The position numbers and the translations under genes are program-made. From positions 62,001 to 126,000 of the forward strand of contig CAKVHI010000002.1 in NCBI GenBank assembly GCA_934747965.1: a stretch of 64,000 nucleotides of DNA. The letters run 5' to 3'. The stretch comes from an uncultured Clostridia bacterium. GTDB taxonomy: Bacteria; Bacillota; Clostridia; Christensenellales; UBA1242. This document shows positions 35,622 through 46,400 of the stretch, piece after piece (the stretch's first letter is position 1; each line of letters opens with the position of its first letter). The notes under the pieces were generated by a model. The model did no database searches. It was given only the letters and a program-made list of their open reading frames with translations, and had not been told where the DNA came from.

Positions 35622-36992
35622 ATGGAATTTAAAGATTTTGATTTAAACAATAAATTAATAGAAACTCTTAATAATATGAGTTTTTTTTCTCCAACCGAAG
35701 TGCAACAAAAGTTTATACCAGTGGCGTTAGGTGGTGAAGATATTTTGTGTAAGAGTGAAACTGGAAGCGGAAAAACTTTGGCTTATGGCTTACCGGTGTT
35801 AAATAAAATATGTGATGACGGCATCCAAGCATTAATTCTTGCACCAACAAAAGAACTTGCAATTCAAATAAAGCAGGTTTTGGAAGTTTTTTGTAAAAAT
35901 TTGGGTTTGAATATTTGTGCTGTTTTTGGTGGGAGTGATTTTACAAGGCAAAGATATAGTTTGAAAACTGCAAATGTTGTTGTGGGAACAACAGGGAGAA
36001 TTATTGATCATATTCAAAGAAGAACACTTAAACTTCATAAATTAAAGTTTTTGGTTTTGGATGAAGCCGATGTTATGCTTGACATGGGATTTATTGAGGA
36101 TATTAAAAAAATAGCAAAGGCTTGTCCTAAAATAAAGCAAACTTTTATGCTTAGTGCTACATTTAATGACAAGGTTAAAACACTTGCAAACGACTATTTG
36201 ATAAAACCGCAGATAATTGAATTATATAAAGATAACAAAATTGTTGATAAAATTTCGCAGTGCTATATTTTGTGTTTAAAAAAAGGAAAGTTTGAAACAC
36301 TTGTTAAATTTTTAAGAACGATTTTTCATGAAAAGGTTATAATTTTTGTAAATACAAAAAAGATGGCAGAAGAATTGCATAAAAAACTTAAAAATAAAGA
36401 AATTTCTTCTGAATTTATTAATGGCGACTTAGATTTGAAAGAGCGAAAAAAAGTTATACAAAATTTTAAAAATCAAAAAAATAATATTTTAATTGCAACC
36501 GATGTTGCTTCTCGTGGGCTTGATATTGAAAATGTTGATTATGTGATTAATTTTGATATGCCTGAAGTTTTGGAAAGTTATATTCACAGAATTGGAAGAA
36601 CGGCCAGGGCTGGCAAAAGCGGAGTTAGTTTGTCTTTGATTAATTCTCAAAAACAACTTGAATTTTTATTTCAAAATTTAAAACAATATGATTTGACTGA
36701 ACTTAAAGTTAAACGCGATGACAGACTTAATCAATATGTTTTTGTAAAAACCAAAACTGAAAACTTTGACTTTGACAACAAAAACAATAATAGAACTAAA
36801 ACTTCAAAAAGTTTAAATGGAAAAACAAAAGAAAATTATAATAATTTAAAAAAATCATCAAAAAGTAAATATAAGAAAGATAACAAAAAGTCGGGAAGAA
36901 ATTATTTAGAGAACAAAAACAATAAATCTAAAAATTGTTTTGAAAGAGGCTTTAAAAGTAAATTGAAAAAAACTAAAAAAATTAAGCATTAA
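35622..36992 (+). CDS. DEAD-box RNA helicase
   Basis: 456 residues. The helicase core is complete: Q motif F-x(16)-PTEVQQKFIP (about 6-31), Walker A SETGSGKT (about 45-52), PTKELAIQ (about 75), TTGRIIDH (about 126), DEADVML (about 147-153), SAT (about 179), IIFVNT (about 246), ATDVASRGLDIENVDYVINFD (about 290-310), and HRIGRTARAG (about 319-328). The tail from about 375 is a disordered, Lys/Asn-rich RNA-binding extension (…KSKLKKTKKIKH). It should unwind RNA duplexes in ribosome assembly or mRNA turnover. No strong ribosome site is visible at the ATG (GGTGTTAG). It ends in a terminator. Confidence 0.95.
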   Translation: MEFKDFDLNNKLIETLNNMSFFSPTEVQQKFIPVALGGEDILCKSETGSGKTLAYGLPVLNKICDDGIQALILAPTKELAIQIKQVLEVFCKNLGLNICAVFGGSDFTRQRYSLKTANVVVGTTGRIIDHIQRRTLKLHKLKFLVLDEADVMLDMGFIEDIKKIAKACPKIKQTFMLSATFNDKVKTLANDYLIKPQIIELYKDNKIVDKISQCYILCLKKGKFETLVKFLRTIFHEKVIIFVNTKKMAEELHKKLKNKEISSEFINGDLDLKERKKVIQNFKNQKNNILIATDVASRGLDIENVDYVINFDMPEVLESYIHRIGRTARAGKSGVSLSLINSQKQLEFLFQNLKQYDLTELKVKRDDRLNQYVFVKTKTENFDFDNKNNNRTKTSKSLNGKTKENYNNLKKSSKSKYKKDNKKSGRNYLENKNNKSKNCFERGFKSKLKKTKKIKH

Positions 36993-37011
36993 AAATATTA
37001 AAATTGTGCAT

Positions 37012-37042
37012 AAAAAGGGAGAAATGTTTTTCTCCTTTTTTA
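37012..37042 (+). terminator. Terminator of the DEAD-box helicase gene
   Basis: AAAAAGGGAGAAA, TGT loop, TTTTCTCCTTTTTT (one bulge). Confidence 0.85.
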
Positions 37043-37354
37043 TTAAATTTTTTGCTTATTTTTTATTTTTTTAAAACATTTTATTTAAAAACGAAATTAT
37101 TATTTTTTACCATAAAAAATAATAATTGGGTAAAAAGATAATAAAAAAAGATGTATTTTGCCTGTATTTTGGCTTGTTTTTTAATGCTTTTTTGCAAAAT
37201 TTTAAAAATATATTATCAAATTCAAAGATGTTAATAGGTTAATATAAATCAAAGACAAATTTTTTTTAAAAATTATCGACAAAATTTTTTTGTTTAAAAG
37301 ATTATTTTTAAGGCTTGAAGCTGTTCAACTATGTTCTAAAAATTATGTTTTTGT
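37043..37354. other. 312-base AT-rich gap with no feature recognised
   Basis: Very AT-rich, between the helicase terminator and the promoter of the giant gene. No ORF with a ribosome site, stable hairpin, DnaA-box cluster or repeat was found. It could be an upstream UP-element or regulator-binding region for the strong promoter that follows. Confidence 0.5.
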
Positions 37355-37383
37355 TTGACAAAATATTTGGTAATTTATATAAT
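37355..37383 (+). promoter_or_regulatory. Perfect consensus promoter of the giant surface protein
   Basis: TTGACA (37355-37360), exactly 17 bases, TATAAT (37378-37383), preceded by an A/T-rich stretch. It is the best -35/-10 match next to that of rpmE and implies strong transcription of an 11-kb gene. Confidence 0.9.
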
Positions 37384-37423
37384 TTATACATAATTGTATA
37401 AAATAAACAAAGAGGTTTGTTGA

Positions 37424-40400
37424 ATGAAAAAAACAGTAAAAAAGTCATTTAAGAAAAAAAAGAAAAAGAGTTTTATAAAAAAATTGTTCAAGACTATAGG
37501 AATTTGCACGGCTTCAGTTATTGGTTTTGTCGGTGCAAGCATCGGAATATATGCTTTGTTTGGTGGGCTAAACCCAAAAGTCGTTCCACTTGAAGGAATG
37601 CAATTTGAACAACAAGCTTATGTTTTAACAGGTTATGCAGACACTCAGACTGGCAAAGTTTTGGTTGGTTATAAAGACAAAACAACGGGTGAAGTTTTTG
37701 AAAGTGTAAAAGTTTTGCCAACGAATGAAGACGCTACAAAACTTGACATAACTTTGTCGGGCGGAAAAGATTTGGTTACATATCATGAAAATAATAAAGT
37801 CGGCTCTCCTTTAGTGTTTGAAATTCAACAAGAAACAGGTTATGATGAAATAAGAAATACTAATTCGCATTACAACAAGACAGGCGGCGAATTTAATCTG
37901 ACTGCAACTCAATATGAAGATGACAGAACAACAAGTACTAAAGTTTTTATTGAAAGTGCTGTACAAAGTTTTTCTTTAAAAGCACAAAATGCGGGCGGGA
38001 ATTTTGATAAAAATAAAATTTATCCGGGCGATAAATTTAGTTTAAGCATTGACAACTTTTTCCCTTCAAATGCTTTTGATAAACCCGCAAATTGTAATAA
38101 TGCAGATGATGCTTTCTACAAAACTTATGGTGCAAATTATTTCAAAAAACAAGCCTTGTTTGTAAGTTCGCAAGAGAGCATTGCAACAGTAGACCCTTTG
38201 ACTGGAGAAATAAAAGTTGAAAGTGCAGGCAAGTTTGTGATTACATGCTATTTGCCAACAACTTACAAAAGCAATGCAGAAATGCCAAAAATAGGCGATG
38301 ATGACTTCATAACTAAAATTTCAGACACAACAAAATATGTTGCTGTATCAAAAGAATTTGAATCTAAATCTATTGAAGTTGCAGGAATACGAGCAACAAC
38401 TTCGACAATAGAAAATCTAAATGTTTTTGAAACTTTCACATACTCAGCTTTAGGCAACAATCAAGGAGCACACTACATTAACTTAGATTTAAGTTTGCTT
38501 CCACCAAGCAGTTATTTTCAGTCAAGTCAACTTAATTACAGACTTTCAGATGTTCAAATTTTTGAAGGTTACAAAGAAAATGACAAATTTTATGTATTGG
38601 GCGGACAAAAAGAAGCAATAAACAATTCAAATATCATAATGTCAAAACATTTCACAATTAAGAAATTTTTAAACACAAAATCATGGAATATAAGGGTTGA
38701 AAGCCATTCGGCTCAAGATACCTACTTAATTGCAAGAATTACAGATAAGGTTGATAATGATAATTATAAGTTAGAATTGCCAGAAGAAAGTGCAGAAATT
38801 AATGTTGAAACTGATAAAGAAAAAGGCATCTATTATGCCTTTATAAAAGTTAAAACAAATAAAGTAACAGAAACAGACACCTTAGAGTTTGTTAATGCAA
38901 GAATTTTGGCTCAATTTAATAGCACGGATACTGACAAATTTTTGTATTTATCAAAAAATAAAATATTAGATTTAACTAGCAGTGAAATATTTACAAATCC
39001 AAAGCAAATTCAAACATACAAAATTGTTAAATATTTTGTTTCAAAGGGCTCTAACTTTATTGATTGTAAAGACACTTTTGACGGCTTAAATCCTGAGATT
39101 CAACTATATTCAAAAAAAGAAACTCAAAATGAAGACGGAAGTCTTACGACTGAGTTTGTTAAAGATGATAATGGTGGACTAGTAAAATTAACAGATGATT
39201 TAACAAGTTTAGATGAAATTGAAATTTATGCTGCCATTTTTGAATATCAATACAAATTAAACGAAGAAACTGGCGATTATATTGAGTACACTGATGAAAT
39301 GATATTAGAAAACAATGAAATTGTGGTTAATGGCTTAATTTGCACTTATGTGGTTGATGAAGATAACAAATATGCATCAAGAGTTGAAAAATCAAATTCT
39401 ATGGTTATTACAGTTTCAAATTTCATTGAATTTAGTAATTTTAAATTTAATGGAAACGAAATTTCAAACGATATTAAAATAAACAAAGGCGAAAATTTGG
39501 AAATTAGTTTTGAAACTACAAATTCGCAAGGTTTGTTTAATTCAAGAGATTTGTTTGTGGTTAAATGTCTATCAAGCACTGAAAATTTAATTTTAGAGCC
39601 TAACAAAAATTTCAGTGTAGGTCAAGATAACCAAACGATTATTCTTACAGGTCTAAATTCTGGCGAAGGCAAGATTTCTATTGAATTTAACGGTGAAAAA
39701 ATTGTTTTAGGCAAGATTGATAATAAAGAAGTTACAGAATTTACTCTTAAAGTTGAAAAAAATGATGTTAAAAGTATTGCGGTTGAAAGTAGTGATGTTG
39801 AAAGTAACAATAATATAAGTTTTAGCACGGTTGTTGATAGTAATGAAATTAAATTTAAAATTAATAACTTGGAAAAAACACCTGCAACCAATTTTACATT
39901 TAAAGTTTCAGTTACAGGTGGCACTGAAAATACAAGTCTAAAATTTAGACTTCTTGATGACGGCTTGATTTTGAATGAAACAAAACAACAACTTACTTCA
40001 GTTTCTGATAACAACAAAGTTGAAATTTGGGCAGATGCAACAACAATATTAGGTGGTGAAAAGGGCATTTACACAAAAACCTTTAACATTTTTCCTCACA
40101 AATTGTGTAAAAATTTAAGATTTTATGTTTACACAATAGTTGACGGCGAAGAAATTAAATCAAACACTATCACAATTTCGGTTAACGGACCTACAAAAGA
40201 TGATATTGTTGAAAATCAAAATTCAAACAATAACATAACTATCAACTCTGTTGGTTACCAACAAGTGATTGGTGGGCTTAATTTTGAGTTAAAAGACTAT
40301 ATCAAATTTAACACTTATGATGATTTGAAATCTTGGTTGTTAGATAATTGTTTGGAAATTCAAAAAGATGAAAACGATTTTTCACTTTACAAAATTGATG

Positions 40401-43400
40401 GCACATCTTTTGCTGATATAACTAAATCAAAAATTTGCAAAATAACTTTAAAACCAAGTTTTTGGACTGAAAGTGAATATAAAACATTTAATTTTTACAT
40501 TCTTCCGCAAGAATTTTTAAGAACAACAACCTTAGAAATGAATGCGGGCGATAGCAAAACAATAGAAGATTTAAAATCACAAGTTAGTCTCGTTACAAGA
40601 AAATATGATGAAACTAACAAACCTACTGGTGCATATAAGGGCAATATAACCGAATCAACCAGTGCGTTAAGCAATTCATGCAAATTCTATGTCTATGACA
40701 GTGTAAATTCAACAAAGGGTGAAGAAATTACAAATAAATATGTTGCACCAAACACTCTTTTAAGTGGCAATGCAAAAATTTTATGTGAAGTTACTGCTCA
40801 AGATAATGCTGAAAAAACAATAACGGGAATTATTAATGTTCAAATTTCGTCTAATTGTGAAGTTGAGCAACAAAAAGGTGTTTCATCAAATTTTGCAAAT
40901 AATGGTGAAACAATAACTTTAAGCGAATTGTTTACAATTAAAGACAAGCAAACTAATAGTGAAATTTCTGATGCTATAAAAAAAGTTACACTTACAAAAA
41001 ATTCTATTGTAATTTTAAATCAATTTGGTATTAAGTTTTTGAAAGAAGACTTGAATGAAGTTGAATTTAGTAAAATTTCTGATGCAACTGGAGTTAATTT
41101 AGATAACCTTCTTAAATCAGTTAAAAAGATAAAAATCCCTGAAGAACTTAATGTTTACGAAATAAATAACCTTTCTGCAGATATTGAAGCAGAAATTAAT
41201 GGTGCTTCTCAAACAAAACAAAACCATGAATTTAGTTTGCTCTTTAAATTGACTGAATTGAATTTGAATGTTGGTGATACTGTTTATTTGATAGGCAATG
41301 AATATGAATTAAATGAAATTAGCAAAACGACAATTATAAACAATTATGTTGTTAGTGCAACAGAAAGCAGTCAACAGGGCACAATTCAAGATGTTAAAAA
41401 TAGTATAGAGATAACGCTTGAAGGGATAACACCAGAAAATAAAAATGGAAAAATAATTTTCAAATTAAATGAAGTTACTAAAACTTTTAACTGTGTTGTT
41501 TTGGAAAATTTGTTAGAAAAAGCAGATACAACTATTGTTGTTTCTAAAGCATATAAGGTAAGCGATTTAATAAAACTTAATGAGGCTTATACAGAAAATG
41601 AAACAATCAAAACAGCTTTTGAAAATGCAACATTTGTAAAAGTTAGTGGCGAAGATTATTCTTTGCAAGAAAATAACAAAGTTTTGGTAATAAAAACATC
41701 TTCTGAAGACTTTAACATTACATTCAAAATGCTTGGAAGAGAAATTACAATTTCAAACTTTTCTTGTAAAAGCATTGAAGTGCTTAGTGCTTTGCCAACT
41801 TCAATTTATTCTAACATTGAATACACAATTTTAAATGAAGAAACCAAAAATTTGATAAATAATAATAACTTGATTTTTGAAATTAAGGCATTGGAAAATG
41901 GCGTTGTTTGCAATGATATTGAATATATCTTCAATAATGGGCTACCTGTTAAATTTGTTGCAAAAAATTATGCAGGAAGTCAAAAAACTATCAGTTTTAG
42001 TTACACGATCAATTCAAAGGGTTATGAAGGAATTACTATTAATAAAAACGATATAACTTTAAATAGTCTTATTGTTAATGCCAAATTTGAGGGCGAAACT
42101 TATAACGGAAAACAAGTTTTGCTTAACGGCTTTGAATATGTACTGCAAAATTATTTTGATGTTTTGTTCAACACACAAAAATATTTTGAAATCACAGACA
42201 AACCAACTTTGAGTTTTTACTTAGATGGAACTGAAGTTTCTAACAAATTAACTAATTACACACCATCTTACACTCAAGACAAAGAAATTAGTCTTGAAAT
42301 TAAATTAGATGATAATGTTGTTGCAACTTTAGGTTTTTATGTTAGAGTTTATAACCTTCAAGAGGCACAATCTGAAAAAACTTATTTTGCTGGTCAAACT
42401 TTAACTAAAGAAGAAATAATTAAACTTGTAAACATTGTTGACTTTGGTGGAAACATTGTAAATAATGATGAGTTAAAAAGTAAGTTAGAAATTACAAATT
42501 CAAGCGGAATTATCGAATCAATCACTTTAGGCGAAGGTGGAAATTCAATTCGAGTAAACTTTGGTCAAAAACAAATTAATTTAACAATTATTGCAAAAAA
42601 AGTGTACTTCACAGATAAAGCCGATTTTATTGCATATCCTGCCACAAGGATAACAAATTATGTTAAATGTTATATTATAAACGATGCTGGCAGCAACAAT
42701 TACTTAACTTTAAATTATAGTTTTGAAAATTTAACAAATGTTCAAGAAAATGATAATATTCAAAAATTGTATAGTGGCTTAACACTTATTGCACAATTAA
42801 ATGTTTTGACAGGCGAACTTACTATTGAAAGTGAAATTTCAGCAGATGAACAAATAAAAATATTAGCTTACATTCAAGGAACAAGCAAACAAGCAAGCAA
42901 CACTTCAAAAACATTAATTTTTACAATTCACACAATCATAAAAGAACAACCTGAAAGTGCAAAAGACTTATATGTTGGCGATCAAAGATATGATTTGTCG
43001 CAATTATCTTATTTCGTTGTTGAAAGCGAAAACAAACAACCTGATTTTGAAGTTGATTCTATAAATGATAATGGTCTAAAATTAAATTATATTCCAAGTG
43101 TAAACACCATAACTAACGAATATTTGATAAGCAAGGATAATAAAGTCGTTGCAAAACTTGTTTACTCTGAAAATGGCAATCGTTGTTATTTGCAAACAAC
43201 AAGCGAACTTGATAGTGTAACACTAACCTTAAAAGGATACTTGAAATTAAACAGCAATGATTATACTCTTGAAAGTTTAAGAACAAATTTCGTTACTTTA
43301 GTTATAAACATGATTAAAATTGATGTTAATTTTGAAAAATTAGAAACAATTTTGGTTGATTCAAAAACTTATTATGTTTTGGATAAATCTTCAGGTTATA

Positions 43401-46400
43401 AACTAGACCCAGTAATATCTGGCGGAAAAGATAGTTTAAAAATTACTGGATTAACTTTTGCATCAAATAAAGACGAACATTTTATCGGCAAAGTTAATGA
43501 AGAAATAAAATTATCTTTTATCAAAAAATTACAAAATTTGAGTTTAGATGAAAAAGATTCATACATGAAAACCTTGTTACTTCCAAATCAAAATTCAAGT
43601 ATTAACATTACATATTCTGACGGATATTTCAAAATTACAAATAACACACAAATGTTAGTTGACTATGTTTTTGTAACATTAAATTATTCAGTTGATGCAT
43701 ATAATTCGTCAGTTTATATTTGTTTGAAACCAGAATTTAACATTTCTTATGAATATGACAGCGTAAATGAAAGTTTTTCATCAGTTTTCTCGCCAAGTGC
43801 ACACAAACTTTCAAAAACCGGCACTCTTTTAAGTTTCAACAAAACCTTAAGTGAAGATAAAACTATTTTGCTTGATGATGGTACTGTTTTAGATTTTAAA
43901 ATAGATTTTAGTAAAATGAGTACAGTTTGCCCAAGCAAAGACCAATTTGAAAGTTTGTTTGCTAGTGGCACGGCTAATCACGAAATTAAATTACTTTATA
44001 ACACTTCTTCAGGTTATAATATTTCTATAACCACCAAAAAAGAGACTTCAAGTGATGCTTTTTATGTGATTAGATTTACATTAGGAGAAAATAAGTATTA
44101 TTATATTTTAAAAATATTTGATATAAATGTTGAAGTTAAAGATAAAGAAAATAATGAAATAACAAAAGAAAATCCGATAATTGCAGTTGATAACAATGAA
44201 ATTGACTTGAAAGAATATATTTATGTTAATGGGAATTGCCTTTCTCAATCAGAAAATGTTGACAGCCAACTTCAAGAATTTAATCAAAATACAATTTTTA
44301 CTGCAACAAGTAATGATATTTATTCATTAACTCAAGACGGAAAGTTTACACCAAAGATTGATGCTTTTGATACGCAAGAAATTCAATTTAGTTTGTATAA
44401 TGTGCCGGGCTACATCTATATTAAAGGTCAAGAAATTACAATTTCTTTTAAGCGTAATGGCGAAAATCAAGAAAATGATTATACCTTTGAGAATGGTGGA
44501 ATTTACTACATTTATTGCACATCGACTGTTGATGGTGCAAAAAAGAATGTGATTATTGATGTGAAAAATGACTTAGATATGTCTAAAACACTTGATGCTT
44601 TGATTAATTTTAAAGTAACAAAATATAACTTTTCAGGAACAGAGATAACTGACAGCTCTCAATTTGCGTTCACTACAACCGAAAATGTTACAACTTATAG
44701 TTTCATGGGAAGTGCATTGTTCACAGTTACCACCGAAAGTTACGGCTATAAACTTGAAATTTCTGACAGTTTAAGCGGTGATCTGCAATTTGAAATTTCC
44801 CCTGCTTATTCAACTCAAGAAATCAAAAAAGCTTGCAATGTTAATTCAAATGTGGTTTTTGATGTAAATTACACAAATCCTGTAATCTTTGAAAGTAAAA
44901 GTTATCAAAATGTTCTTGCAGGAAGCAATTTTGACTTAAAAACCATGATTACAGCATCAGATTTAAGCAAATTAACATTTTCTATTGTTGAAGGCTTAAA
45001 TATGTATGTGTCTTTAAACGAAAGTATCCTTGTCGTAAGTGATAATTTGAAAACTGACGCATATTTAAAAATATTAGTAAAACTAAATTCTATTGAAAGA
45101 TATATCAATATTAAACTTATTCCAAACACAAAAATTTTAACGAATCAAAACATTTTTGTATGCTTGCAAAATTCTGTTATCAATTTAACAGACTACATAA
45201 AAATCTACAAATTTGTTGGCTTTGACAGCCTAAATCTTCCGCTATATGAAATGACAACCACTTTTGAATTGAAAAAAGATGAAAGTTATGAAAATATAGC
45301 AAATCCCTATAACTTTAAAATTGAAAGCGACTTAGTTGTAAGAATTTCTGAAATTAATTACACTTTTAAAGTTGTAAGCATAAATGATGTAATTGCAACA
45401 AAAACTTTCAGTTGTTTGCTTGGCGAAAAAATAGATTTGAAAAATGAGATATTAAATCAAATTAATGCATCAAGTTTAACAAACAAAGATGTAGCAATTA
45501 GTTTTGAAAGCACTTCGCTTGTTGATTCTAATGGTGTGTTTGTTGGAAATAGTGTAACTACAAATCCAATTTCAATTTTAGTTTTAATAAATGATGAAAT
45601 AGAATTAACAATTTCTATTACTGTAAACAATCTTGAAATTTCTGTAAATTATGATAATTCTGTTGTAAAAACAAATAAGGACACATTAGAAACAACCAAA
45701 TATCAAAATATTCACGCTTTAAAGCAAAGTGAAACAAAAAAATATGTAAATATTAATAATAATGCATACTTTGAAAAATTGCAATTTTCAATATTATCAA
45801 TCACTTCAACTAACAGTGCAATTTATGACCAATCAAAGTTTGTTATTCAAAATTCACAATTAGGTGGAAAAAATTCTTTATTAGTAAGTTACAACAATAA
45901 TCCTTTATTTGTTATTGGTCAAACAAATATAATTTGTTATGAAAACTTAAAATGTGAAGTTTTAATTAATATGGCTTTATCTTTAGAAGGCAATACTATT
46001 GTAAGTAACAACTTTAATGTTAGATTGCTACCTGTTTTAATTAATACTAGCAATAATTTAGAAATAACAAAGGTAGATTTAATTGATAATATGTTTAATT
46101 TGAATAAACTTATAGCAATTAATACAAATGCTAAAGAAAACAATTTATACTTAAATGACAACATAGAGTTTTATATAAACTCTAAAACTGAAGGCAATTT
46201 GGTTGAAAAAGGCTTGCTAACTGTTGGAAATGTTGGGGAATACACAATAATTGCTGTTTTTGAAGATAAAGAATATAGCCTTTCATTTGTATATAAAAAT
46301 GAAGGCGATGGTTCTGGTACTTTATTTACAGAAAATTTTGAAAATGGTTTGTCATGCCTAAATGGTGGCTCTGTAGCCTTTGTTAGCAATGGAGCATCAA